A stretch of 42,731 nucleotides of DNA from Prolixibacteraceae bacterium UBA5740. Its GTDB lineage: Bacteria; Bacteroidota; Bacteroidia; Bacteroidales; Prolixibacteraceae. The stretch lies in assembly GCA_002419285.1 (NCBI GenBank), contig DIFU01000004.1:1-42731 (forward strand). Reading direction: 5' to 3'. Below, in pieces: positions 17,639-26,116 of this stretch. The notes below the pieces were generated by a model. The model was given only the letters and a program-made list of their open reading frames with translations. It was not told the origin of the DNA and searched no databases. The position numbers and the translations under genes are program-made. How positions within the stretch are numbered: position 1 is the first letter of the stretch; every line of letters starts with the position of its first letter.

Positions 17639-18073
17639 TCAGTTTTTACCGGTATGTCCAAAACCACCTTCACCCCGGTTTGTGTTTTCCAATTCATCAC
17701 TCAGTTCCCAGGTCACCTTTTCATGACGGGCGATCACCATCTGGCAGATTCGTTCACCGCTTTTTACAATGAAGTCGTCGGCCGAGAGATTGACAAGAAT
17801 CACGCGCACCTCGCCCCTGTAATCAGCATCGATGGTTCCGGGGGAATTTAACACCGTTATACCGCTTTTGATGGCCAGACCGCTTCGTGGCCTGATCTGG
17901 GCTTCAAAACCTTCGGGAATCTCCAGATAGAGTCCTGTGGGAATCAGTTTTCGATCCAAGGGTTTCAACACCAGATCCTCCTCCAGGAAAGCCCTGACGT
18001 CCATACCAGCCGAGTGCTCGGTGCTGTATGACGGCAATTCATTATTTGACCGGTTAATTATCCTGATCTTCAT
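17639..18073 (-). CDS. dut: dUTP diphosphatase
   Basis: Dut hydrolyses dUTP to dUMP and pyrophosphate, keeping uracil out of DNA and feeding thymidylate synthesis. The trimeric-type motifs are all present: SAGMDVRAF (I), RPRSGLAIKSG (II), GTIDADYRGEVRVIL (III, with the catalytic Asp and the Tyr), GERICQMVIA (IV) and the flexible C-terminal RGEGGFGHTG (V). The start chosen at 18073 gives MKIRIINRSNNELPSYS and 144 residues, the usual length; ATGs at 18085 and 18094 would add four or seven residues. It opens the leftward run to the envelope genes. A minus-strand TATCTTTG at 18218-18225 may be its promoter box. Confidence 0.95.
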   Translation of the reverse strand: MKIRIINRSNNELPSYSTEHSAGMDVRAFLEEDLVLKPLDRKLIPTGLYLEIPEGFEAQIRPRSGLAIKSGITVLNSPGTIDADYRGEVRVILVNLSADDFIVKSGERICQMVIARHEKVTWELSDELENTNRGEGGFGHTGKN

Positions 18074-18217
18074 TTGAATACTCATTTCGTGCATAAAAAG
18101 TTGAATTCCCGGGATGTGCCAGGAGATTCGGGTAACTTTGCTTATAACAACCCGCCGGGGAAATAGATTTCCGGATAACTACAAAATTCGTGCAACCGAC
18201 AGTTGTGATAAGAGGCC

Positions 18218-18225
18218 CAAAGATA
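18218..18225 (-). promoter_or_regulatory. Possible -7 box upstream of dut
   Basis: TATCTTTG on the minus strand, a full TAnnTTTG match, about 145 bases before the chosen dut start. No TTTG was found at the right distance upstream, so the call is weak. Confidence 0.35.
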
Positions 18226-18303
18226 CTGAAAAGCAAAAAAAACCAGTTCTGATTAACAAATATTATAAAATCAGGGCATTAATGTTTCACCTGTCCATCA
18301 AGA

Positions 18304-19335
18304 TTACGGTTTATTTTCGCGAAATTCCCTGATTGACAATCCCTTTTCACCCATGAAGTACTGAATGAAAAAGTTGTTGTCTTCCCTTGGCTGAAGCAGT
18401 GGTCTGGCAATCTCTTCCTGATTCCTCAGGTCGGTAAACAGTGTAGGAACCAAGCTCCCCGAAGCTTGCATATTGGGCCCAGATTCTAACTTGTTCAAAC
18501 CATTATCTCTTTCAATAATCCAGCGATAGATGAAATTGGTTTCATAAATCCGGAAAGATACATAGTCTTCGTTGGCAGACCCCTCTCCTTCGAACCAATT
18601 GTCACACTTGTGAATATCCATGATTTTTATTCTCCTGCCATCATTCATGGATCCGCCGATAAGATTCATGGGAATCTTAACATTGACGGCCCATTCATCG
18701 AGGATCAAGTCTTTACGGCCTATGATCTCCAGCATTGAAAGAGCCAAGGCGGTACAACCAGCCCCTTCATAATGGTGTAACGGCCAGAAGGCTCCGCCAT
18801 AACTGCCTGAAGGCACAAAACCTTGGTCATCCTCGCCTGAAAAATAGTCGAAGAACTCGACGATACGGTCGAAGGCCTGATCTCCGACTCGGTATACCAG
18901 CGAAGCAATTTTCCCCATACGGGCATAGTTTCGAATGGTTTCTGCAACAGCCCTGCCATCTTCAAGCTCACCGGCGACATCTGCCCCAAGGATACCCAAA
19001 CCGATTTTATCCTTCGTTACCAGTTGTCGAAGTTCACTCCCTGAAGAGTTGATAATGCCAGTGAAATAAGGTTCTTCAAGGCGGGGAGACGTAAGACCGA
19101 CAAACATATGCCCGAGTACATACTTATTGGCAGAAAAAGGCTTTGAAGCATAACCCTTTATATATGAACTGAGTAAAGTTGACGGAGAGGTCCAGTCGAA
19201 TTCGACAATTGAAGGAATCACGTATAACGTAACCTCATGAAATTCATACGGGTTAGATGGCTTCTCCTGAGCTGAAGATCCTGATATAAAAAATAACAGG
19301 ATGATACCCCAAAGTAAAATCTGAATGTTTCTCAT
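18304..19335 (-). CDS. Secreted protein of unknown function, possible permuted papain-like fold
   Basis: I do not recognise this 343-residue protein. The start at 19335 gives a clean signal peptide (MRNIQILLWGIILLFFISGSSAQ), so it is likely periplasmic; 33 further open codons upstream look non-coding. Residue H76 lies in LGHMFVGLTSP and C194 in HHYEGAGCTALALSMLE. A His in a GHxxVGL strand followed later by a Cys at the start of a helix is the order seen in circularly permuted NlpC/P60 (YiiX/LRAT-like) enzymes. The long C-terminal part (NLIGGSMNDGRRIKIMDIHK, FIYRWIIERDNG) has no clear match. It is monocistronic, with the DUF4395 gene and a strong terminator upstream. Confidence 0.7.
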   Translation of the reverse strand: MRNIQILLWGIILLFFISGSSAQEKPSNPYEFHEVTLYVIPSIVEFDWTSPSTLLSSYIKGYASKPFSANKYVLGHMFVGLTSPRLEEPYFTGIINSSGSELRQLVTKDKIGLGILGADVAGELEDGRAVAETIRNYARMGKIASLVYRVGDQAFDRIVEFFDYFSGEDDQGFVPSGSYGGAFWPLHHYEGAGCTALALSMLEIIGRKDLILDEWAVNVKIPMNLIGGSMNDGRRIKIMDIHKCDNWFEGEGSANEDYVSFRIYETNFIYRWIIERDNGLNKLESGPNMQASGSLVPTLFTDLRNQEEIARPLLQPREDNNFFIQYFMGEKGLSIREFRENKP

Positions 19336-19443
19336 AGCTTCCTGGAAATATACCATTAAGGACAATATAACCAAAAAAACTGCGATCTCCAAATGCCGCA
19401 GGCCATGCCAAATCAGGACTCTAAATAATTCCACAGAAAAATA

Positions 19444-19477
19444 ATGCCTGGGATCAGTGATATGTGATCCCAGGCAT
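19444..19477 (-). terminator. Rho-independent terminator after DUF4395 gene
   Basis: A perfect 13-bp stem (ATGCCTGGGATCA, 19444-19456, with its complement at 19465-19477) and an 8-base loop. In the leftward direction it is followed by a T-rich stretch, ending transcription 21 bases after the DUF4395 stop. Confidence 0.8.
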
Positions 19478-19497
19478 CATCATGTATTCATATTTCA

Positions 19498-19953
19498 TTA
19501 ATCCTTCTGGCCTATTGTCAGTGGAAGCACTACATAACTGTAAAGAAAGCACCCGGCACAAAAACCGATCACCAATTCGAGTGTTGCAAACAAAGTCAGA
19601 ATTCCCCCAACTACGTATGCCGGCACCATTGAACCAGAAGCCACCAGGATCACCAGCAGAAAACTCATGAGAAAACCCAGACGGGCAGCGAATATTTTAG
19701 GGGCTTTATCGATGGGCTTTCTTTCCAAACCCAGTATCTCGATTATGTTTTGGCTGATAAAACCGACAGGAGATGTTTTCAGGTTTGTAAAAGCCCTGAT
19801 AAAGAAATCAGTTGCCAGCAAAAGCAAGATCAAAACCGATTGGAAATAGAGGCCGGTCACAGCTAAAATAATCATAAAAAGTGCAGTACACCTGACTACA
19901 CGTTCATTCACCCTCTCGTTGGAAACGGGGCATATTAATTCTTTGGGATTCAT
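19498..19953 (-). CDS. DUF4395 membrane protein
   Basis: A 151-residue integral membrane protein with about four hydrophobic segments (roughly 22-40, 42-55, 90-110 and 112-145) that matches DUF4395: the N-terminal CPVSNERVNERVVRCTALF, the DFFIRAFTNLKTSPVG loop, and the GFCAGCFLYS segment with a Cys pair near the C-terminus. The family is of unknown function; in other bacteria it is often near thiol-redox genes, and the conserved cysteines fit a redox or metal role, which is inference. It has its own -7 box (19983-19990) and terminator, so it is a single-gene unit. Confidence 0.88.
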   Translation of the reverse strand: MNPKELICPVSNERVNERVVRCTALFMIILAVTGLYFQSVLILLLLATDFFIRAFTNLKTSPVGFISQNIIEILGLERKPIDKAPKIFAARLGFLMSFLLVILVASGSMVPAYVVGGILTLFATLELVIGFCAGCFLYSYVVLPLTIGQKD

Positions 19954-19982
19954 AATTTACTTGCTCAAGGTTGTTATAATCA

Positions 19983-19990
19983 CAAATATA
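19983..19990 (-). promoter_or_regulatory. Putative -7 box of DUF4395 gene
   Basis: TATATTTG on the minus strand, a full TAnnTTTG match, with a predicted start about 24 bases before the ATG at 19953. No good TTTG partner was seen. Confidence 0.45.
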
Positions 19991-20274
19991 GGAATACAAG
20001 ACGTTTATACCCTTTTTATCTGTATAATTAAGTCTTAAACAGCAAGAATTAATATTTGGTTCAACAAAGAACGATTTCTGCCCGTGACAATCAACCCATT
20101 GTATATTTTTCTATCTTGCATACCATAAACAAAGATGAAACATCCCGTTGCATATCACCACAATCTTTACCACAACTTCGGTAAAGGATTGTTTGAATGC
20201 TGGATCCTTTAGGTCGGGCTAGTGTAATATTCATTTCCTGTTTCCACTCAATTTTCTTTTCCAGATGATTTCCT
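19991..20274. other. Intergenic region before the glycyl-radical operon
   Basis: This AT-rich gap of about 280 bases holds a 7-bp hairpin (CTTTACC 20165-20171, GGTAAAG 20180-20186, 8-base loop) about 90 bases before the activase start. No full TAnnTTTG promoter box was found in the rightward direction; AATATTTG near 20050 is a near match. No gene is visible in it. Confidence 0.45.
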
Positions 20275-21072
20275 ATGTCCGGGATAATTTTCAACATCAA
20301 AAAATTTGCGGTACATGACGGTCCGGGTATCCGGACTACCCTGTTCCTTAAAGGCTGCCCGCTCCGTTGCCGGTGGTGCCATAACCCTGAAAGCTGGACT
20401 CCTGAGCCGGTTTCCATCCATAGGCAGATCAGGCTTGACGGTCATATTCACAACGATTCTGAGAGAATTGGTGTCCTGACCACGGTGGAGGAGATCATGC
20501 AGGAACTGGAACGGGAGAGAATTATCATGGAAGAAAGCGGAGGAGGGGTCACCCTTTCGGGAGGAGAACCTCTGATGCAACCAGACTTTTCAAAGGAAAT
20601 ACTCATTCAGTCAAGCCAAGCAGGGTTTCACACAGCCATCGACACTTCGGGATATGCTGACAGAGAGATTTTCAGGAAGATTGCACCCTATACCAACCTC
20701 TTCCTTTACGATTTGAAAATCATGGATCCGGAAGAACACAAGAAATTCACGGGGTGCAATAACGAAATCATTCTCAGGAATTTCGAATGGCTGGTGCGAC
20801 AGGATTGTGAAATTATCGTACGAACCCCTCTGATCAGGGGGATTACGGATACTCCCGATAATCTGGAACAGCTATTGACCTTCCTCATACCCTACCAGGA
20901 TACCCTGAAGCAGATTGATTTTCTTACTTGCCACAAGATGGGAAGAAGTAAATTTGAAAAATTGGGATTACCCTATGCCTTTTCAGGAATTGACCCCACT
21001 CCCAGCCAGTCGGAGGTTACAAAAATTACCTCCATGTTCAGGAACGAAGGATTTACAGTAACCCAAAGTTAG
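20275..21072 (+). CDS. Glycyl-radical enzyme activating protein (radical SAM), minimal form
   Basis: This 265-residue radical SAM enzyme installs the glycyl radical on its partner enzyme, here the neighbouring HypD-like protein. The cluster motif is C28-x3-C32-x2-C35 (CPLRCRWC), followed by SGGEP (95-99), the SAM-binding DTSGY, and LYDLKIMDPEEHKKFTG, all typical of PflA-type activases. The stretch between the cluster and VEEIM (residues about 37-70) contains no cysteine, so the two-cluster ferredoxin insert present in many activases of dehydratase-type glycyl radical enzymes is missing, as in PflA. The stop codon TAG abuts the ATG at 21073, so the pair is an operon. It likely needs reduced flavodoxin or ferredoxin. 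Confidence 0.93.
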   Translation: MSGIIFNIKKFAVHDGPGIRTTLFLKGCPLRCRWCHNPESWTPEPVSIHRQIRLDGHIHNDSERIGVLTTVEEIMQELERERIIMEESGGGVTLSGGEPLMQPDFSKEILIQSSQAGFHTAIDTSGYADREIFRKIAPYTNLFLYDLKIMDPEEHKKFTGCNNEIILRNFEWLVRQDCEIIVRTPLIRGITDTPDNLEQLLTFLIPYQDTLKQIDFLTCHKMGRSKFEKLGLPYAFSGIDPTPSQSEVTKITSMFRNEGFTVTQS

Positions 21073-21114
21073 ATGCGAAGTTCATCACCAACCATTACCA
21101 CAACCCATATCAAC

Positions 21115-23478
21115 ATGACACCACGAATCAGCCGTTTACGCCGCATTAGCATGGAGGCCAGCCACAGGATCTCAGCGGAAAGAGCCTTGCTTATCACCGA
21201 TTTTTATAAAAACCACCAGGCATTTGGTGATTCCACCCCTGTGCAGCTTGCCAAGGCCTTCAGACACATCATGCTGGGCAAATCAATCTATATCCACCCC
21301 GACGAACTGATTGTCGGGGAACGTGGCCCTGAACCCAAAGCCACCCCAACCTACCCTGAAATCACGGTACATTCTCTTCAGGATCTGGACATCCTTAATT
21401 CCAGGGAAAAAGTGTGGTTTCGAGTGGACGACGAGACAAGGAATGCTTACCGTGACATTATCATTCCTTTTTGGCAGGGCAGATCGAACCGCGACAGGAT
21501 CATGCAAGCGATGTCGCCTGAATGGAAAGACGCCTACGAAGCAGGGATTTTCACTGAGTTCATGGAGCAACGGGCACCCGGACATACGGTCGCCGGGAAC
21601 AAGATATACCGGAAAGGGATGCTCGACATCATCGAGGATATCAACCAGGCTAATCAGGCCCTTGATTTCCTGAATGATCCAAACGCATTCAGCCAGGCAG
21701 AAGAGCTAAAGGCAATGCGGATGGCAGCCGAAACCCTGATTCATTTTGCAAACCGACATGCCGATAAACTCACGGAGATGTCGGATGCCGAAGATGAACC
21801 CAACAGGAAAGCCGAACTTGAAAAAATGGCAGCCATTTGCCGGCGGGTTCCGGCAAATGCGCCCTCCACCTTTCATGAAGCATTGCAGTACTATTGGTTT
21901 GTCCACCTGGGTGTAGTTACCGAGCTGAATCCCTGGGACAGCTTCAACCCTGGAAGACTCGACCAGCATCTTTATCCATTTTATAAAAGGGAACTGGAAG
22001 CGGGCACATTGACCAGGGTACAGGCAATTGAAATGTTGCAGGCATTCTGGATCAAATTCAACAACCATCCCGCCCCGCCGAAGGTTGGCGTTACCGCCCT
22101 CGAAAGCAACACTTATACCGACTTTGCGCTGATTAACCTGGGAGGGGTTCGTGAAGATGGTTCTGATGCAGTCAATGAACTCAGTTATGTCATACTCGAT
22201 GTAATTGAAGAGATGCGGTTACTTCAGCCCTCATCGATGGTACAGCTGAGCAAGAAGAATCCTGACCGGTTTATCGATCAGGCAGTGAAAATAACCCGAA
22301 CCGGGTTCGGCCAGCCATCCATTTTCAATACCGATGCCATTGTGCAGGAACTGATAAACCAGGGCAAAGACATCAAGGATGCACGAAACGGCGGGGCAAG
22401 CGGTTGTGTTGAAACGGGGGCTTTTGGAGTGGAAAGCTATATACTTACCGGCTATTTTAACTTACCGAAGATTCTGGAAATCACGCTATATAACGGTATG
22501 GATCCACGAACCGGGAAGAAAACCGGTCCTGAGACAGGCGAACCCGCTTCATTCAAGACTTACGGAGAGCTTCTGGAAGCCTACAGAAAACAAGTGGAAC
22601 ATTTTGTTGATGTAAAATTGAGAGGCAGCAACATTATCGAAAGCATATTCATGGAACATGTGCCTACTCCGTTCCTGTCGCTGATCATCGATGATTGTGT
22701 TTCAAATGGGACAGACTACATGGCTGGAGGGGCCAGGTACAACACCAACTACATCCAGGGAGTCGGTATGGGAACCGTTACCGACAGCCTTACGGCACTC
22801 AAATTGCATGTTTACGGGGAGAAAAACCTGTCGATCGAGGAATTTGTCGGGGCTCTCCAACAAGATTTCAATGGCTTTGAAGATCTACGGTTCCGACTGA
22901 TTTACAAAACGCCAAAATACGGCAATGATGATGATCGGGCCGATGACCAACTCAGGGACCTGTTTGACATTTACCATGATGCTGTTACAGGCAGGAAATC
23001 GCCCCGGGGAGCAACTTACCGCATCAATCTGTTGCCAACCACCTGTCATGTCTATTTTGGCAGCGTAACGCTTGCCAGTGCTGATGGCAGGAAGGCAGGA
23101 TTACCAGTATCAGAAGGGATATCACCGGTACAGGGGGCAGATACCCGCGGACCATCGGCGGTAATCCGTTCGGCAGCAAAAATTGACCACCTCAGGACAG
23201 GGGGAACGTTGCTCAACCAGAAATTTTCTCCTTCGTTTTTTAAAGACGATGAAGCAATCCGAAAGGTATCAGCACTGGTCAAAAGTTATTTCAGAATGGA
23301 CGGTCACCATATCCAATTCAACGTGGTTGATGCCGCCACACTCCGTGATGCGCAAAAAAATCCTGAAAGACACAGGGACCTGATTGTCAGGGTGGCTGGG
23401 TATAGTGATTATTTTAATGACCTGGGTGAAGATCTTCAGGAGGAAATCATCAGGAGAACCGAACATGAAAGCACGTAA
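21115..23478 (+). CDS. hypD: Glycyl radical dehydratase, probable trans-4-hydroxy-L-proline dehydratase
   Basis: A 787-residue glycyl radical enzyme. The thiyl cysteine is in GASGCVETG (codon 22405-22407, residue 431) with the dehydratase-type Glu two residues on; the glycyl radical loop is RVAGYSDYF (Gly762, codon 23398-23400). Compared from memory with Clostridioides difficile HypD, long stretches agree, including FTEFMEQRAPGHTV, ELNPWDSFNPGR, ESNTYTDF and LTGYFNLPKILE, which contain the residues reported to bind hydroxyproline. HypD converts trans-4-hydroxy-L-proline to pyrroline-5-carboxylate, which ProC then reduces to proline; no proC is nearby. The start at 21115 gives the usual family length; an ATG at 21073, directly after the activase stop, would add 14 residues. 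Oxygen-sensitive, so expected to work anaerobically. Confidence 0.85.
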   Translation: MTPRISRLRRISMEASHRISAERALLITDFYKNHQAFGDSTPVQLAKAFRHIMLGKSIYIHPDELIVGERGPEPKATPTYPEITVHSLQDLDILNSREKVWFRVDDETRNAYRDIIIPFWQGRSNRDRIMQAMSPEWKDAYEAGIFTEFMEQRAPGHTVAGNKIYRKGMLDIIEDINQANQALDFLNDPNAFSQAEELKAMRMAAETLIHFANRHADKLTEMSDAEDEPNRKAELEKMAAICRRVPANAPSTFHEALQYYWFVHLGVVTELNPWDSFNPGRLDQHLYPFYKRELEAGTLTRVQAIEMLQAFWIKFNNHPAPPKVGVTALESNTYTDFALINLGGVREDGSDAVNELSYVILDVIEEMRLLQPSSMVQLSKKNPDRFIDQAVKITRTGFGQPSIFNTDAIVQELINQGKDIKDARNGGASGCVETGAFGVESYILTGYFNLPKILEITLYNGMDPRTGKKTGPETGEPASFKTYGELLEAYRKQVEHFVDVKLRGSNIIESIFMEHVPTPFLSLIIDDCVSNGTDYMAGGARYNTNYIQGVGMGTVTDSLTALKLHVYGEKNLSIEEFVGALQQDFNGFEDLRFRLIYKTPKYGNDDDRADDQLRDLFDIYHDAVTGRKSPRGATYRINLLPTTCHVYFGSVTLASADGRKAGLPVSEGISPVQGADTRGPSAVIRSAAKIDHLRTGGTLLNQKFSPSFFKDDEAIRKVSALVKSYFRMDGHHIQFNVVDAATLRDAQKNPERHRDLIVRVAGYSDYFNDLGEDLQEEIIRRTEHEST

Positions 23479-23482
23479 ACAA

Positions 23483-23509
23483 TTACCTGTGTGACATTTA
23501 CACAGGTAA
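23483..23509 (+). terminator. Hairpin after hypD
   Basis: A 10-bp stem (TTACCTGTGT 23483-23492, ACACAGGTAA 23500-23509) with a 7-base loop, starting four bases after the hypD stop. It is not followed by a T run, so it may be a weak terminator or an RNA-stabilising end. Confidence 0.5.
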
Positions 23510-23573
23510 AAGAATAAGATCGATTCAGTCTTGAAAAATGATTCTGAAAGCCGGAAACCTTACAAGTTGAAAA

Positions 23574-23604
23574 TTTGCAAGGCGAAGCGAAATCGCTATT
23601 TTTA
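23574..23604 (+). promoter_or_regulatory. Putative promoter of membrane protein-pullulanase pair
   Basis: TTTG at 23574-23577, a 19-base spacer and TATTTTTA at 23597-23604, which matches the Bacteroidota consensus except for the last G. The expected start is about 23610, close to the ATG at 23622. Confidence 0.55.
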
Positions 23605-23621
23605 CGCAGTTTAAGAAAACT

Positions 23622-24173
23622 ATGCAAATCAATCATATCCCTTCTTTTTGGTTACTTGATGTAACCGCAACAACCACCAAGGTCAAAGGACCTGATGGAT
23701 ATATCTTCCTGATTGGCCTCGCCGTACTGATAGCCATTCCGTTACTCTATATGGCATTCAGGAGTACTTTTGGAAAGAAGAGGCCTGCAACCGGCCAAAG
23801 CAAACAGGGATTTTGGACAAGGAAAAAGGTTACCGTTGAGCTCGAAAAAGACCGGATGTATTACCCCGACACCATTCACCTGATTGTTAAAAACATCGGA
23901 AAAACAGATGTAGATCTTGACAGGCCTTTGCTGATATTCAGAAATTTCTGGACAAAGCGGAAATTCAGGTTGAAAGGAACTGCGCGGTACACTTTTTATC
24001 CCTTGCTTCTTGAGCCTGGGAAAACCCATGATCTGGCGATTGACCTGAACCATTTTTACCGCCACGACAAACGGCTGAAAAGATATCCGCGGATCACACT
24101 GGTAGTTTCTGACGTAAACGGGAAGAAATTTCCCCCAAAGAGCGTCATGCTGCGAAAAACCCTTTTCAGGTAA
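23622..24173 (+). CDS. Single-pass membrane protein with beta-sandwich-like domain, unknown function
   Basis: I do not recognise this 183-residue protein. It has a short N-terminal part, one transmembrane segment (about residues 28-47, IFLIGLAVLIAIPLLYMAF), a basic linker (GKKRPATGQSKQGFWTRKK) and a C-terminal domain of about 115 residues with alternating strands (KVTVELEKDRMYYPDTIHLIVKN-like, TLVVSDVNGKKF), suggestive of an immunoglobulin-like fold. The basic linker suggests the domain is on the cytoplasmic side, but the topology is not certain. It is five bases upstream of the pullulanase gene, so the two are very likely co-transcribed; whether they act together is unknown. Confidence 0.75.
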   Translation: MQINHIPSFWLLDVTATTTKVKGPDGYIFLIGLAVLIAIPLLYMAFRSTFGKKRPATGQSKQGFWTRKKVTVELEKDRMYYPDTIHLIVKNIGKTDVDLDRPLLIFRNFWTKRKFRLKGTARYTFYPLLLEPGKTHDLAIDLNHFYRHDKRLKRYPRITLVVSDVNGKKFPPKSVMLRKTLFR

Positions 24174-24178
24174 ACCCC

Positions 24179-26116
24179 ATGCGAAACTGGCATTTCAATC
24201 ACATTGATTTCTCGACATACCCTCACTATACGGGTGACGACCTGGGAGTCTTCTGGACATCGCTGAGGACTTCCTTCAGGATTTGGGCACCCACGGCCAC
24301 CCAGGTTGAACTAAGACTATACAATGACGGGGAAAATGGCCGTCCTTCCAGGATCATTGAAATGTCGAAAGGAGAGAACGGTACCTGGTACCACATTGAA
24401 CCCGGAAATCAGGTCAACCGTTTTTACACATTTCGGGTGAACGATAACGGTTGGCTGCAGGAGAATCCGGGTCCTTATGCTAATGCAGTTGGGGTCAACG
24501 GATTAAGGGGAATGATTGTTGATTTTGCATCAACCAATCCATCGGGTTGGGATACTGACCGTGGCCCAAATCTCCCTCACTTTACCGACTGGATTATTTA
24601 TGAATTGCATGTCAGGGATTTTTCGATTGCCGAAAATTCAGGTATGCGAAATAAGGGGAAATATCTGGCCTTTCAGGAAACCAAAACAGTTTCCCCGCTG
24701 GGAGAGAAAACCGGGATTGACCATCTGAGCGAACTGGGAATTACCCATGTTCACCTTTTGCCGGTCTTCGACTTCCAATCGGTCGACGAGGAGAGTCAAG
24801 ACAAAAAGTACAACTGGGGGTATGATCCCCAGAATTTCAATGCTCTGGAAGGATCCTATGCCACCGACCCCTATGATGGAAAGGTACGCATAAGGGAATT
24901 CAAACAACTGGTCAGAAGCCTTCACCAAAGGAATATGGGTGTCATTATGGATGTGGTATACAACCACACATGGCTCACCAAAGGTTCGGTCTTTAACCAG
25001 ACAGTCCCGGGTTATTTTTATCGTCAGAACCCCGACGGATCATTTTCCAATGCATCCGGATGCGGTAATGAAATAGCTTCAGAAAGAAGCATGGTACGTA
25101 AATTCATTATTGACTCTCTCCGGTTCTGGATCAAGGAATACCATATCGACGGTTTCAGGTTCGACCTGATGGGAATCATTGATATGGAGACCATGAAGAT
25201 GATCAGGCATGAGATTGACAAAATCAAGCCGGGAATCCTGATTTATGGTGAGGGTTGGGCAGCCGATCACAGTCCCATGCCCGAATCAAAGCGGGCTGTC
25301 AAACGAAACATCGCGCAATTGCCGGGTATAGCAGCCTTTAGTGACGATATGCGGGATGCCTTGAAAGGTAATCACAGCCAGAAAATATCCAGAGGTTTTG
25401 TAAGTGGGCTTTCTCTCAGGGAGGAAGCAATCAAGTTTGGGATTGTTGGATCGGGTTGGCATCCCCAGATTGTATACAGTTATGTGGAATCATCCCATGA
25501 ACCCTGGGCTTCGGAACCGTCCCAATGCATCAATTATGCTGATTGCCACGATAATTTCACCCTTTACGACAAGCTCAAGTTAAGTGTTCCAAAAGCTTCC
25601 GATGAAGAGCTCAAAAAGATGGTCATGCTGGCGGGAGCCATTGTTCTCACTTCTCAGGGGATCCCCTTTCTGCATGCCGGTGTTGAATTTTGCAGAACCA
25701 AAAATGGAAACGGGAATTCATACAATGCCCCTGACCAGATCAATCAGCTTGATTGGGTCAGGAAATCGGTTTACAAGGAAGTGTATGACTATTTCAGGCA
25801 GCTGATACAGCTCAGAAAGAACATCCCCCTGTTCAGGCTTCCCACTTCAGAAATGATCAGGGAACAGCTGAACTTTTGCATGAAATACCAGATCGGGGTG
25901 ATTTCCTATTGTCTGAAGGCAAAAGAGGAAATGGGAAAATGGAATTTCCTGATTGTGGTCTTCAATGCCAACCGGGAGACGGTTTCCATTCCTCTACCCG
26001 AAGGAGATTTAACACTCATTGCCAAAGGAAGCGAAATCAGCGAAGACGGACTGGGAACGATAAACGACACCACTCTTCAGGTTGAGCCGGTAACCATGAT
26101 GATTCTGGGAAGATGA
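24179..26116 (+). CDS. pulA: Type I pullulanase (GH13 debranching enzyme)
   Basis: Pullulanase hydrolyses alpha-1,6 branches of glycogen, pullulan or branched maltodextrins. The 645-residue protein has an N-terminal CBM48-type beta domain (FRIWAPTATQVELRLY, about 30-115), then the GH13 barrel. The type I pullulanase signature YNWGYDP is at 211-217, and the catalytic set is D329 (GFRFDLMG), E358 (GEGW) and D458 (CHDNF). DVVYNHT (258-264) is conserved region I. There is no signal peptide, so it is cytoplasmic and probably debranches stored glycogen or imported dextrins. It follows the membrane-protein gene by five bases. Its stop abuts the stop of the convergent alanine-dehydrogenase-like gene with no spacer. 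Confidence 0.94.
   Translation: MRNWHFNHIDFSTYPHYTGDDLGVFWTSLRTSFRIWAPTATQVELRLYNDGENGRPSRIIEMSKGENGTWYHIEPGNQVNRFYTFRVNDNGWLQENPGPYANAVGVNGLRGMIVDFASTNPSGWDTDRGPNLPHFTDWIIYELHVRDFSIAENSGMRNKGKYLAFQETKTVSPLGEKTGIDHLSELGITHVHLLPVFDFQSVDEESQDKKYNWGYDPQNFNALEGSYATDPYDGKVRIREFKQLVRSLHQRNMGVIMDVVYNHTWLTKGSVFNQTVPGYFYRQNPDGSFSNASGCGNEIASERSMVRKFIIDSLRFWIKEYHIDGFRFDLMGIIDMETMKMIRHEIDKIKPGILIYGEGWAADHSPMPESKRAVKRNIAQLPGIAAFSDDMRDALKGNHSQKISRGFVSGLSLREEAIKFGIVGSGWHPQIVYSYVESSHEPWASEPSQCINYADCHDNFTLYDKLKLSVPKASDEELKKMVMLAGAIVLTSQGIPFLHAGVEFCRTKNGNGNSYNAPDQINQLDWVRKSVYKEVYDYFRQLIQLRKNIPLFRLPTSEMIREQLNFCMKYQIGVISYCLKAKEEMGKWNFLIVVFNANRETVSIPLPEGDLTLIAKGSEISEDGLGTINDTTLQVEPVTMMILGR

Noticed and set aside
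17635..17700. Longer start for the TPR protein
   Set aside because: The extra 22 codons overlap dut and would hide the lipoprotein signal.
18133..18140. Rightward TAACTTTG promoter box
   Set aside because: It matches the motif, but no rightward gene follows; the downstream gene is on the minus strand.
20091..20417. Minus-strand reading frame of 108 codons across the activase start
   Set aside because: It overlaps the conserved N-terminus of the activase in antisense and has no recognisable protein features.
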